Shown: positions 51,931-64,000, counted from the stretch's first letter. The stretch is 64,000 nt of DNA from Rutidosis leptorrhynchoides (GCF_046630445.1 NC_092340.1:18020001-18084000); one strand, 5' to 3'. The notes: generated by a model from the letters alone, not told the origin. Made by a program: numbers and translations.

Positions 51931-54611
51931 TGTGGATGCTTCATAAATTTTTATGTATTCGTTTTAGATATATGACCATCCTTCCGTATCATAAATTTTT
52001 ATATGTTGTAATTATGAATATGGATGCTTCATATTTTACGACTTTATAATCATTGTGTAATCATCTTACAGGTTCAAGAGCGTACTTCATTAGAATCTAC
52101 AATCTAAATTGGTGAATTTAATGTATCTCTTATGGGTGTCAATATGGGCAGTTGGATAACGGGTGGTAGCAGGTAATTTTCTTTTCTATCATATACTTAG
52201 AACAAAGTGATAAATGAGTGATAACTTAAGTTCTAAACAAATCCGAACCATCCATCCTAATCTAATCCTCTAATCTTATCCATCCATTTCTATTGATAAT
52301 ACGTATCACGTGATAAGTTTATTTACAAGACTTAAACTGTCCATAATACCCCTACAAACACAAAATCACACGGGTTGGCATTACGCAATTGTGTTTTTCT
52401 TAATTTTGTTTTGTATAATATTATTTGCGATAGGCGAAGGGGTCCTTAGTTGAATCTATATGGGCCGTATACGCAAGCTACATTGTTAAACCACTAGCAT
52501 TTAGGGGGTGTTTGTAGTTGGATTTTGAACTGATTCTATGGTTGCAATATACAGAGGCACAAAGTGGTGAAACTGAAAGTGATACAAAAATCTTTCAATG
52601 ATCTTGGTACCACATTTGGTCACACTTTTGTTGTATATGATGCTTTGTACTATGTTTATGTTGATAATTTTTTTATTTTTTTTTATTTTTACGTAGGATA
52701 GTGGTGAAGAATTGCTGTCAAATGGGTTTGGTTGATCTCCTAACATTTCTTTGCTGATAAATATAAAGAATGTTGGTTTAACCTCAATTTTTTTTTTTTT
52801 TTTAATTTTTTTTTTTTTGTTGACATAATGTAGTGCTAAGTAGCCAAGTAAGATATAGGAGATGAAAGTGCTTAATGAAGTTTCATCTACAAATTAAAAA
52901 TTTATGAACTACTACGTAAGCTGTTGATGAATTAAAGGTACATTTTTCTGTCCACGGTTCACTTTCGGTTTTCTCATTGTATAAGTGTTCGTCTTGTGAA
53001 TGATGATTTAGGGTAGTGGATGATTCATGACGAAGAAAAGAGTAGAATTAAAGATAGATACTCAACCAACACTCCATTAAAGATAGGTACTCAACCAACA
53101 CTCCTTGATATCAGAGGGGGTTATCATTACACAAAAGGGAAAACTTTCTACCCGTGGTCTATGTGAGCTGCTAAATTTGGTTCCTTTGCATGACCCGTTT
53201 TACATCCAATATCAGTTATTAGCCCAAACCCAAATTAAGAGGGATAGATCCTTAAACCAATACATTTTGAGGATCACCGATGGATATCCGTGTAATCAGG
53301 TACCGTGATTAAATATAAATGCACAACATACATGTGTGTAGATATTTCTTTATGTAATTTTGCTATTTTGATTCTTGCATAACTTATCTATCAATTTCTA
53401 TCTAAACTGTATACGCAACTAGATGTTTTTAGTTTATATCACTTTGATTGAAAACTCAAAGATCACATCATTGTATTTATCACTTATGGTACTAATTCAT
53501 GATAGAGTACTACTTATACATAACTATTTATGGACAATGTGTTTCACAATACATGCCCTAACTAATTTTCTACCTCTATGAGTAGATTCTAATAAATATG
53601 GAGTAACATTTATTCTTCTATGTTTGATTGACATCATCAGTACACTTAGTTGTTAAAAGTTGATACATACAATGTATTCTTCTTATCAATTGTTTTACTG
53701 ACTATTTTATGTAAGCCTACTTTATAATAAGATATTTTTTTTATATATCTTATGATAATAAGATAATAAGATGGCTCTTATAATAGGATGTCTTTAATTT
53801 GTGACATCAAGACACTCAATATACAAACTTAGATGTTGTGTATTTTTGGATACCTTAAGAAGCTTAAACTGCGATTATAAGGCTTTCTATAATTTCTAAT
53901 TTATCAGCTACTCTTCTTAGAGACATGTTGGTTGAATTTGAATAACAGTCTACAGTAAATAGTGGTGATGGCGAAATAGTAATATTTGTCTTTCTTCTTT
54001 ATGTGTTGAGGCATATTTATAGGCATATTGACTTACTGGCTATTTACTATTTACTATTCCATCCACTATACTCACTGTTGCTATGGTATTCTGTGCAGAA
54101 AGTCCACAATTGGCTTTATAAGGTATGTTTTGATCTTTATTACTGTAGTAATTTTATGAGCTGTTAATGTTTTCATATTCCTTGGCGTGGCTGTGTTGCT
54201 GTAATTATGTATTTTGGTATGTGTCTGTGCTTATTGACGTACATCCGTCTTTTTGTTTCAGGTTAAAAACAAAAAGACTCTTAGGCGTTAATCTTATCGT
54301 GTGCCTAAAGAGTTGGCATTTTGGTATGTGTATGTGCTTATCGATGTTAATGTTAATGTTAATGTTAATGTTAATGTTTTGAATTCGTTTAATTACCGAT
54401 GGGAAGATATATTTATATGACATTTATTTTAATCTTTTTAGCAGTTTTAGGAACTTGAATTAGATTTTTATGGTTCATAAGTGTTAAGTTTTGATTTTGT
54501 TATTATTATACAGCTTATCTATAGTTTATCATTTATCTTTCCAATTACAAGATTAATCAATCCTATCATAGTAGTCCTATTGTTAATTTGATGCTAATTT
54601 TTTTTAAAGAA

Positions 54612-55160
54612 ACCCGCTAAAATGCAGAGAAGTTTATTTACATTGAGGTAATTCATGGGAAAACTTATCTATAGTTGTAAACTTAGAGGAACTTTTAAAA
54701 GCTAATATATATTTTTTCGTTTTTATCAGAACCAGTTTTACATTTCGGGCCTTTCAGATGATGATATCATACAGAATAGTGTATTGGAATCTTTATATTG
54801 ACGCGTAATCTGCGTGCACACAAAGGGGAAAAGTGCACCTGACCCATTTACAACTCATACAAGAAGTACCCTCTTTTGACCCGTTATCTAATATGACAGA
54901 GATTGGGGTGTTCTGATTGAAGATAAAGAATTTAGTGAATCAACGATGAATGGAAAACCTTGGAGTGCTGGGAAATTTGCGCTTAGCCACAGACGTTCGT
55001 TATGGTGAAGATGTTAGTATCATTTTACCAACTTATAAAGAACAATAAATCTCCGTTTTGTTTTTCACCCTCGACTTTGTTTCAGATTAATCGAATCACT
55101 GATCCCATAGCTGATAAGACGTACAAAGATTTGTGGTTAGCAGTTGCGCCAGTAAGTTAT
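54612..55160 (+). pseudogene. Phospholipase D zeta gene fragment, degenerate, introns retained
   Basis: Pieces match the C-terminal half of plant PX-PH phospholipase D (PLD zeta). NAEKFIYIE ends at a GT donor (54648). NQFYISGLSDDDIIQNSVLES starts after an AG at 54729. GVLIEDKEF and NGKPWSAGKFALS lie at about 54905-54995. After a TTTCAG acceptor, RITDPIADKTYKDLWLA begins at 55086. The order and intron positions fit the family. Roughly 100 residues between the second and third pieces, including the second HKD motif, are missing, and there are premature stops. It is a non-functional genomic fragment, either a decayed local gene or DNA captured by a transposon. Confidence 0.75.
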
Positions 55161-55435
55161 TATGGCACCATCAAAGCTACAGGTGCTAAAATGTGTTGTA
55201 TGGTTAACCTGTCACAATGGGTAGATATATTACAGTAGGTTGAACTGAGTTGGGCAGACCCACAATAAAGTATTCAAATTGGTACAATTATAAAGTTTAA
55301 AAATATTTTAACACTAAAATTTAGCAGGTTTTATGCACTTTTGAGAGATTTTGGGCAACTTTATACACTAGCATATATCAACCCATAATTCATTCACCAC
55401 TCACCATAGCCACCTCCAATAAGATACTCCGTATT

Positions 55436-55491
<56 letters not shown>

Positions 55492-55669
55492 CCTACATAC
55501 TAAAGGAAGTGATCATGTGTGTCGTTGCAATAAAAAAATTTGTCGTTTGATTGCTTGCTTTCACACTTTAAAATTACACCCAGCTCCTCCAAGAATTCAG
55601 CATACACAGCTTTTTCATTTTTCTATTGTTACAAGTTTCAAGTGATAGTTTAGATGATGTATTCTACAG

Positions 55670-55760
55670 CAAGGTTTAAAAAACGGAAACGTGCCTCGAG
55701 GTGTTTCCCCTCTGTGAGGCGAGGCGTACGCCTCGAGGCGAACCGAGGCGTACGTTCGAG
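55670..55760. repeat. hAT-like terminus with GAGGCG palindromes
   Basis: CAAGGTTTAAAAAACGG at 55670 resembles hAT terminal repeats, and the next 90 bp are rich in GAGGCG words, with the perfect palindrome GAGGCGTACGCCTC at 55721-55734. No opposite terminus or 8-bp duplication was found, so the element is probably truncated. Confidence 0.35.
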
Positions 55761-56272
55761 GCGGAGTTTAAAAAATACATAAAAAATTAACGGGGGCTGT
55801 TAATGTCATCTAATTAGAAAATTGTTGACAAATGACATTTACAAAAACATTGACAAATGTTGTTTGATATGTGCTATTGGTATCAAGCAATTGTTAAATA
55901 ATATTCTGACTTAGATTTAGTTGCCATTGTTTTGATAATCTATAATAGTATAATGACACCTAAAAAATGACACAAAAGGTCAGTTGAGGATTCGAATGCT
56001 TTGTTCGAGGATATTAGTGTGGATTTTTTTGGAGAATCTGAAAGTGAGACGCATTGTGACCATTTTTCAGTTGGTAGTTCATCCGATGCAACTAATGGTT
56101 ATTTAGAAGGTGTGTTATATAGTTCTGTTGCTCTTTTTTATCATGTATCCTCTAGATATTTACATGTTTTGTGTTGTATTTTTTTTAAATGGCAGTGATG
56201 GCTACTAAGTATCTAATTGATTATAGTTCATCCGAGGATCGTAATGCAACTGCTACTGATGGTAATACAGAG

Positions 56273-56579
56273 CAGTGTTGTAAAAAACGGGAAAAAAACG
56301 GGGGTGTAGACGGGTAGACGGATTTTGGAGTGCCCCGTCCCGTTTATTCATAAAACGCTTGAAAAAACGGAAATCGGCCAAAAAACGGTCAAAAGACGGT
56401 CAAACACGGTCCGAGACGGGGAAAAACGGGTTTTTCTGAAATTTTTTTCAAGTTTTTTAATTTAAAAAAAAAAAAAAAAATTAAACGCTGTGCTATTACT
56501 TAGGGTTTCTTTTTTTATGTTTGAAATGTTGAAGTATTTAAACATGTGTGAAATGCTTATGTTTGGAATAATGTAATGT

Positions 56580-56660
<81 letters not shown>

Positions 56661-56769
56661 TAACATATTTATTTAAAAGTCAACGTTAATCAACATCCGT
56701 CTAAACCTCCGTCTCGACCCTTTTAGGACCCGACCGTCTCGACCCCGTCTCGCGTCTTTTGCAACCTTG
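56273..56769. mobile_element. hAT-type MITE
   Basis: 497 bp. It starts CAGTGTTGTAAAA and ends TTTTGCAACCTTG, imperfect terminal inverted repeats of the hAT type, with subterminal GACGG/CCGTC-rich words. A perfect 8-bp target duplication ATACAGAG lies at 56265-56272 and 56770-56777. A TA microsatellite (about 56583-56652) expands the middle. It has no transposase. Confidence 0.85.
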
Positions 56770-57563
56770 ATACAGAGTATGTCATTTTTGGTACCGTTTT
56801 GTTGCTTTTGTTTCTTTATACATCTTGCAGATGTTGATCTCTGTATATGTTATGTTTTTTTGAACAACAATGTTAGGTTCTGGCTCTTTAATGCAATTAT
56901 CTGTTAGCAATGATTAAATATGTCGGTCTTTTCTCGATGGTGATGTTGAGGTATTCAATTCTGAAGGTATTTAAAGTATATTATTGTGTATTTTTGGACA
57001 ATCTGAAGCAAATTATTGTTGTATTTTTCAGCAATTAATAAGTTTCAATTATTGTTGTATATCATATATCATGTACACGTTTTTAATATTTGTTTTTATC
57101 AACTACTAATGTTGGCGATGAAATGCTCTTTTGAGAATGTATTTACTGCATCATTATTCGGAGTTTGATTATATCAGGCTTCGGTGCCGACAAGATATAC
57201 AATGTTAGATGTATATTATAGTTCAATGAACATTAAAAGCCATATTCAAAAGGAGTTACAAACATCACTACCCATTTAACCAATTTTGTATACCCATTTA
57301 ACCACCTCTTGAATGATAGTTCCTTTACCTCCAGATTTTTTATATTATAAATATGTTTTTGGTTTTCATTATCAATGCTTTTTATATGTATAAAAAGACT
57401 GTTTAAGTATTTTATACTATGTATAATTTTTAAAGTTTTTTAAAAACATATATGGTTGGTTTTAAATTTTAAGTACATACATTGGATACAGAATAACTAA
57501 CATAACTTTTTACATTAAATACAATAATCATAAACATTATTTCTTTACAAACACTCACATAGC

Positions 57564-57590
57564 CCCGCGAATTCGCGGGTCCTCAACTAG
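57564..57590 (+). mobile_element. Helitron-like 3' terminus
   Basis: A perfect 16-bp palindrome CCCGCGAATTCGCGGG (57564-57579) is followed by 11 bases ending CTAG, then a T. A GC hairpin roughly 10 bases before CTRR and insertion before a T are the defining features of a Helitron right end. The matching left end is uncertain; an ATCT-rich stretch near 47510 is one candidate. No Rep/helicase coding sequence is seen. Confidence 0.5.
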
Positions 57591-59073
57591 TAAAAATAAA
57601 ATTACACTATTTAAAATTAACTAAATAAAATTACATAAAATAAACTAAATAAACTAAATAAACTAAATAAAAATACATATACGTAACATAAATTAAATAA
57701 AGTTATATAAATTTATACTAATAGTTAGTAAAACGTCCAATATGAAAAATCATTAGAACTTGAATCACGATGAATCCTGTTAATAATATATCTATCCATA
57801 AATAGAAGATACAACTTAATTATCTAGTTTAGTATGTTGTGCATTTGTTTTATATTAACCAAATCTTTTTTTCTTTTTTTTTTCATAAGAAAACTTGCTT
57901 GTTGTCTCTAACGATGTCTTCTTTGAAATATGAAAAGTCCGAGTGCTCGAAATCAACGTTATTTTTTTAAAAAACGCGAACAAATGCCTTAAATCAAACT
58001 CACTCTAACATCAATATCTTCAAACGATTATTTCGACTCACCACCGTATGACTTCCAGTCATACCCAACGAGACAAAGTGTAGGGCTGTGACAAAGTGTG
58101 GGGCTCGTTTGATGATTTAAACAAGAGCAGTTGCATACCCAATGACATGAAACGGTAATATCCTTTCAATTTACCTCGCTCTCAGTTGTCATTATACGAG
58201 AGAAAGTGTAGGGTAGACAGTAGCCATCAAAGCCCTCGAGGGCGGCTCGCCTGTTGGGAATGACAGTAATAAGTCCATACCATGTCGTAAATTTCAACGT
58301 AGAACTCACTCCCAAAGAGTAGCTTACAGGAGGAGATAACGTTCAAACTTATAAACCATCTTTTAATGTGTGCTCCATGTGGGATCATAACACTAGATAG
58401 ATAGACAACGTAAAATATTGTATTAATGATTTGAAAAATATTATGATTTTGTATTAGCTTATATTATGATTTTGTATTAACTTATATTAATTAAACCAAC
58501 GAAGTGTAAGATGGATTATAGATCTGTATAAATCATTAAACGTGAAATTCTCTCAAAGCCTACGTAAAATCCTTTTCACTTGATATGTTATTACTCTTTA
58601 AAATTAATTCTCACGAACTTCAAAATTTACGACTTGATTTAAAAAGAAAGAAATCGGCATCATTAATAAATTATTAATATGTTAATAAATTATTGAATCA
58701 ATATTAATTTATAGCTTTTAATGATCTAAATAATCAATATTCAAAATAAAAATATTTGACAAGAAAAAAATTGTTAAATATTCAAAAATATAAGAGGAGG
58801 TCGATTGAGGAAGTGAGTGAAACTAAGCAGAGGATCAAGTTGTTGACTTTAAAAGTCAAATAACTAAAAGTTGTGGCCGAGGCGACTACTTTAGGGAAAT
58901 TTTAATGGTCTTATAGTCCGTATGAAATTGAACATTGTATAATCACATTGTTCATTTTAATCCTAGTGTGTTATGAAAGATGAGACAACTTCGATTAATT
59001 CGATTGATATTATTTTGAGCCTTGTATTTATGTTATTGTTGCTAGATCTGTGTTGTGTATATTAATTCTCTAG
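57591..59073. other. AT-rich intergenic DNA before the copia element
   Basis: No gene seen. It has AAACTAAATA tandem words at about 57630-57675 and a less AT-rich block at about 58020-58400 with the near-repeated word ACAAAGTGTAGGGCT / ACAAAGTGTGGGGCT (58074 and 58091). The rest is low-complexity. Confidence 0.4.
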
Positions 59074-59427
59074 TGAAGATTTCCAGCCTACAATCTAGAA
59101 GCCCACCTTCTAGATATTCAAAGTAGGCAACCTTGACAACTCATATGGAGGTAGCAAAGATGAACACGATGACGGCCGCCCACCATCTCCGTTCACACCC
59201 TTCCACCGCCATAGAATTTTTACTATAAATAGAGGTGCAAACCTCAATTGTAAATCATCCCAAATCATTCAGAGAAGTGTAATCACAACCTAGAGAGTGT
59301 GTGTGAGCTTGAGAGTTTTTTTGTAAGAGTTTTGTAATACTCTGTAAATCTATTCTTGTGAGTAATAGAGTTGTTTTTCTCTCAAATTTATATCTCCCAA
59401 CGTCCAGGCGATCCCCTCTTCCTAACA
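59074..59427 (+). repeat. 5' LTR of the copia element
   Basis: 354 bp, TGAAGATTTCC...CCTAACA. Its first 24 bases recur at 63977-64000. A TATA-like CTATAAATAG is at about 59223-59232, and the primer site follows three bases after its end. Confidence 0.9.
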
Positions 59428-62400
59428 AGTGGTATCAGAGCCAGGTTAGAGACGTTGGTTGAGTTTTTGGGTTTTCGGAAATTTTCTCAAAATTCAATTT
59501 TGAGTGTACCATTGGATTCGTCTCGTCGAACCGAGTCCAACGCAAAAAACGGTGACTTAAACGGAGTTATAACGAGCCCAGAAAACCCGGTCAAATTTTG
59601 GTCAACTCGCCGGAATCTTGCCGGAGAAGACGACCGGTGCCGGAATTTTTGCCGGAGAAGACGATCACTGTAGCAGCTGGCGGCACTGTAGCAAGTCACT
59701 GTAGCGGTACTGTAGCGGTACTGTAGCAATTCTGAAATTTTACAATTTGGTCCCTGAAATTTTCAGAATTTCATTCTTGGTCCCTGAAGTTTATAAAAAT
59801 TATAATTTTGCCCCGTAAGTGGAATTTAAGCCGCGAAGTGTCTATTCCACCATTTTCAACCGTTCCGGACGTAACGGTGATCTCTGTTTTCTACAATTCA
59901 ACCCCGTTTGTGTTGAAAAATTATTTGTAAGGTGATAATGTCCACAGAAGAGTCAACATCATCTTTCGGAGCTATGATTATGCTCACAGCCACAAACTAC
60001 ACGCTGTGGAAATCTCGAATGGAAGATCTCCTCAGCTGTAAGGATTTGTTCGATCCTATTGAATTGAAGGGTATAAACCCTGATTCTGCCAAAGAGAAAG
60101 AATGGAAGAAATCAAACCGAAAAACTATTGGTCAGATCCGTCAATGGATTGATCATAGTGTCTTCCACCATGTTGCACAAGAGACAGACGCATATGTCCT
60201 CTGAAAAAATTGGAGGACATGTACCAGGCCAAGACTGCTCGGAATAAAGCCCTGCTGATGAGGCGTTTAGTCAACATGAAGCTCAAAAGTGAAACTTCAG
60301 TTGCCGAGCATACCAGTGAGTTCCAGAGCTTGGTCAACCAGTTATCGTCTGTAGAGATGCCGCTTGGCGATGAAGTTCAGGCGCTACTGCTACTTAGCTC
60401 CCTTCCCGATAGTTGGGAAACGCTGGTAGTAACACTCAGCAACTCAGCCCCGAATGGCAAACTTACCATGTCAATGGTCAAGGATGCCCTATTCAGTGAA
60501 GAGGCGAGGAGAAAAGACATGGGCACAGATCAGACCCATGCCTTTGTCACAGAGAATCGGGGGAGACAGCGAATGAGTAGCAAAAATAAATGGAGAGGCA
60601 GAAGCAAGAGCAGGGGCAGGTCAGCTGATGGCGGAAAACCAACATATAAATGCCATCATTGTGGATTAGAGGGACATATGAAGAAGAACTGCTATAGATT
60701 AAAAGAGGAACAAGGTCAAAGCAGTTCACAGCCGAAGAATAAGGGTGGAGAAACATTAGTGACTATCTCTGGTGATGTAGCTTATTGTTCAACCCATGAT
60801 GAGACATGCCTTCACGTCTCACGAGAAGAAATAGAATGGGTGGTAGATACTGCAGCTTCCTGCCACGTGACTCCATACAAGGAATACTTCACAACATACA
60901 AAGCTGGTGACTTTGGAGTTGTGAAGATGGGAAATTCCAGTTCCGCTGAGATTGTCGTAATTGGAGATGTCAGGATAAAGACAAGTTCTGGGAGCACAAT
61001 CACTCTGAAGGATGTCCGCCATGTGCCAGATCTTCGGCTGAATTTACTTTCTGGGATAGCTCTCGACAAACAGGGCTATGATAGTCATTTTCAGTAAAGG
61101 CACATGGAAATTGTCAAGAGGCGCTATGATAGTCGCTCGATGACACATTTGTGGCACACTGTACAAGACTCATGTGAAGATCTGCACAGACAGTATTAAT
61201 GTTGCAGAAAAGGAGGCTTCACAAAATTTATGGCACCAGAGACTCGGTCACATGAGTGAGAAAGGGTTGTCTACCCTAATAAAGAAGGAGCTTATCAATG
61301 TAGACAAGGATGCTGCACTAGATTCTTGCAATCATTGTCTGTTTGGTAAGCAACATAGAGTCTCGTTTATTTCCTCTTCAACGAAAAAATCAGAGTTACT
61401 CAGTCTGGTACACTCTGATGTTTGCGGTCCCTTGGAGGTTGAATCAATTGGCGGCAATCGATACTTTCTGACGTTTATCGATGATACTTCTCGAAAGGTG
61501 TGGGTATATTTCTTACGGACGAAGGACCAGGTGTTCGATTACTTCAAACAGTTCCATGTCATGGTAGAACGTGAGACAGGAAAGAAGTTAAAGTGTCTTC
61601 GATCCGACAACGGCGGTGAATACTCTTCCAGACAGTTCGATGCCTATTGCAGATCATATGGCATCCGACATGAGAAGACGGTCCCACGTACCCCTCAACA
61701 TAATGGTATAGCAGAAAGAATGAACCGAACAATCATGGAACGTGTTCGGAGCATGCTCAGTATGGCTAAGCTGCCAAAGCCATTCTGGGGAGAAGCAGTC
61801 AGAGCCGCTTGTTATTTGATCAACCGATCTCCATCAGTACCACTGAATTTTGAAGTTCCGGAGAAACTTTGGTCTGGAAAGGATCCATCATACTCTCACT
61901 TAAGAGTATTTGGATGTTTGGCATACGCACATGTATCCAAGGAGCTCAGGCAGAAGCTGGATGCAAGGACCACTCCATGCATATTCATAGGCTATGGAGA
62001 TGAAGAATTTGGATACAGATTATGGGATCCAAAGGAGAAAAAGGTGATCAGAAGTAGGGACGTGGTGTTCCATGAAAGCCAGACAATAGAAGATATTGAA
62101 AAACCCACAATATCTCAGAAGTCAAATGTTGCTGCTCAGGTGCCAGAGGCAACAATGGAATCATTCATGAGAAATGAATTTTCAGTGCAAGAAGAAATGC
62201 CAGAAGTAGAAGATAATGAGGAAAATGACGGTGCTGAGCAGGGGGAGCCACAACCCCATCTGCCAGACGTTCCAGCACCATCACAAGGTCAAGATGATGG
62301 TGGATCTCCTCAGAATGTTCCAGAAGTTCGTAGATCTGAACGAGGTCGGATTCCATCGAGTAGATATCCAGAATCCGAGTACCTTCTACTTACTGAAGAT

Positions 62401-63976
62401 GGAGAACCGGAGAGTTTTCATGAAGCAGTAACTCATAAGGATAAAGAAAAATGGTTGCTCGCAATGCAGGATGAGATGGATTCTCTGCAGAAAAATCAAA
62501 CTTATGAGATTGTAGAACTTCCACGCGGAAAGAAGGCACTGAAAAATAAATGGGTGTTCAAGCTGAAAAAGGATGGTAGTGGAAAAGTGGTGAAATACAA
62601 AGCACGACTTGTAGTCAAAGGATTCCAACAGAAGAAAGGGATTGATTTTGACGAGATATTTTCACCAGTAGTCAAGATGACTTCAATTAGAGTCATACTT
62701 GGATTGGTCGCAAGTATGAACTTGGAGCTTGAACAGATGGATGTAAAGACAGCTTTTCTTCATGAAGATTTACATGAAGAAATTTACATGGAGCAGCCAG
62801 AAGGTTTTGAGGTTTCAGGAGATAACCTCGTATGCAAGCTAAAGAAAAGTTTGTATGGTTTGAAGCAGGCACCTAGGCAGTGGTACAAGAAGTTTGACTC
62901 GTGCATGGTGAGTCACGGATACAAGAAAACTGCAGCAGATGAGTGTGTCTACATTCAGAAGTTTTCTGAAGGAGATTTCGTTGCTCTTCTACTTTATGTA
63001 GACGATATTTTGATCGTAGGGAAAGACGTAACGAAGATCAACCAGCTGAAGAAGGAACTCTCTAAGTATTTTGACATGAAAGACTTAGGACAGGCTCAAC
63101 AGATTTTGGGAATGCAGATAACCCGAGATAGGAAGAATAAAAGGTTATGGCTATCTCAGGAGAAGTATATTGAACGAGTGCTTTCACGTTTCAATATGAA
63201 CAATGCCAAACCTGTTAGCATTCCATTAGCTAATCATTTCAAGTTAAGCAAGAGTTCTTGTCCCTCATCCAAGGAAGAGATCGGGGAGATGTCTTCAGTA
63301 CCATATTCTTCAGCAGTTGGAAGTTTGATGTATGCGATGGTGTGTACAAGGCCCGATATTGCTCATGCAGTGGGAACGGTGAGTCGTTTTCTCTCGAACC
63401 CCGGGAAAGAGCATTGGGAGGCGGTAAAATGGATTCTCAGATATCTTAAAGGTACAAAGAATCTATGTCTTTGTTACGGGAGAGCTGATCCAATCTTGGA
63501 AGGCTATACAGATGCGGATATGGCCGGAGATCCTGATAGTAGGAAATCTACTTCAGGATTCATTTACACTTTTGCAGGGGGAGCTGTTTCATGGCAGTCA
63601 AGACTACAGAGGTGTGTTGCATTATCCACAACTGAAGCAGAGTATATTGCTGCCGCAGAAGCTGGAAAATAAATGTTGTGGTTAAAGCGTTATCTTCAAG
63701 AATTTGGAATCAAGCAAAAGGAGTACAAGGTATATTGTGACAGTCAAAGTGCTATAGATTTGAGCAAGAACTCCATGTACCATTCTCGTACAAAACATAT
63801 TGATATTCGCTATCATTGGATACGCGAGGTAATTGATCGACAACTGTTGAGACTAGTGAAGATCCATACAAAGGAGAATCCTGCGGATATGTTAACAAAG
63901 GTGGTGACTCGAGAGAAGTTGGAGTTATGCAGAGACATAACTGGAATGTTTGTGGATTCGGCTGGAGGGGGAGAAT

Positions 63977-64000
63977 TGAAGATTTCCAGCCTACAATCTA
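63977..64000 (+). repeat. 3' LTR of the copia element (start only)
   Basis: TGAAGATTTCCAGCCTACAA onward is identical to the first 24 bases of the 5' LTR; the window ends here. Confidence 0.85.

Larger units (their letters stand above)
47235..54611. other. Degenerate AT-rich DNA with scattered coding-like fragments
   Basis: No intact gene is seen. An ATCT microsatellite lies at about 47509-47534. A 5'-UTR-like stretch (47880-48107) ends at a GGTATG donor-like site and is followed by short exon-like pieces with intact splice borders (48160-48540). The 400-bp direct repeat lies within this span. A coding-like 67-residue fragment occurs at 53105-53308 (core LNLVPLHDPFYIQYQLL), which I do not recognise. 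An ATGTTA microsatellite lies at about 54343-54378. Much of the span may be transposon-borne (see the Helitron-like terminus). Confidence 0.4.
59074..64000 (+). mobile_element. Ty1/copia element, TNT1/Tork type
   Basis: LTR retrotransposon with 5' LTR 59074-59427, tRNA-Met primer site 59430-59442 and Gag at about 59.94-60.75 kb, including a CCHC zinc knuckle (CHHCGLEGHMKKNC). Protease follows near 60.84 kb, integrase at about 61.2-62.1 kb, reverse transcriptase at about 62.45-63.2 kb with the YVDD box near 62.99 kb, and RNase H at about 63.45-63.95 kb. A purine tract (GGAGGGGGAG) precedes the 3' LTR, which starts at 63977 and runs off the window. Integrase before RT defines Ty1/copia, and the RT and RNase H motifs closely resemble tobacco TNT1. 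It looks nearly whole, with about three breaks, and is a fossil copy of moderate to young age. Target duplication and LTR divergence cannot be judged. Confidence 0.92.

Noticed and set aside
54343-54378. Telomere-like repeat
   Set aside because: The unit is ATGTTA/GTTAAT, not the plant TTTAGGG unit; treated as a simple microsatellite.
58310-58390. Pol III type promoter (USE-like ATCCCACATGG plus TTTATAAG) on the minus strand, possible small nuclear RNA gene
   Set aside because: The USE-like word differs at one base from the plant consensus and such near matches are expected by chance in 64 kb. The USE-TATA spacing (19 bp) is shorter than usual, and the downstream sequence matched no U RNA, 7SL or telomerase RNA pattern I know.

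Overview
The window is plant nuclear DNA, most likely from the daisy family (Asteraceae). The strongest clue is a complete seven-exon gene for fructan:fructan 1-fructosyltransferase (1-FFT), the inulin chain-elongating enzyme of that family. Its 615-residue product closely follows the Jerusalem artichoke enzyme as I remember it. AT-rich intergenic DNA, plant intron borders, long-LTR Ty3/gypsy elements and tRNA-Met primer sites fit this. All identifications are from reading the sequence; no database was searched.

Layout: (1) 1-16484 is an old Ty3/gypsy element (element 1) running in from the left edge. A second, young Ty3/gypsy element (element 2, 3042-12703) sits inside it, with a 5-bp target duplication, two about 2.37-kb LTRs and a single open gag-pol frame. 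(2) 16860-20059 is 1-FFT; only 375 bp separate the end of element 1's 3' LTR from its start codon. (3) 20610-21325, minus strand, is a small three-exon gene of unknown function, followed by a short tandem plus inverted repeat. (4) 22555-37765 is a tandem non-autonomous LTR array (LTR-internal-LTR-internal-LTR) without pol. Each internal region carries a fragment resembling a host poly(A)-binding protein gene. (5) 38513-38772 is a tRNA-derived SINE with a perfect 15-bp target duplication. (6) 38938-41066 is a complete six-exon TRM1-type tRNA dimethylguanosine methyltransferase gene. About 3.3 kb covering its last three exons and downstream DNA is duplicated in tandem (43772-47234), giving a truncated pseudogene. 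A Stowaway-like MITE and a SINE are present only in the second copy. (7) 47235-57590 is mostly degenerate DNA with a phospholipase D zeta pseudogene that kept its introns, a 400-bp direct repeat, an hAT-type MITE with 8-bp target duplication, and a Helitron-like 3' terminus. (8) 59074 to the right edge is a Ty1/copia element of the TNT1/Tork type, cut by the window end inside its 3' LTR.

Two host genes look complete and functional (1-FFT and TRM1-like), and a third (108 residues) is plausible. They are not an operon or pathway; they are separate plant genes between repeats. The most interesting structure is at the repeat level. The three gypsy-type LTR families share a block bounded by splice-like donor and acceptor sites about 460-500 bp apart, and a short stem-loop just before the 3' LTR. 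This links the coding-less array to a possible autonomous helper lineage. I found no CRISPR array, rRNA gene, canonical tRNA gene or previously undescribed enzymatic system.
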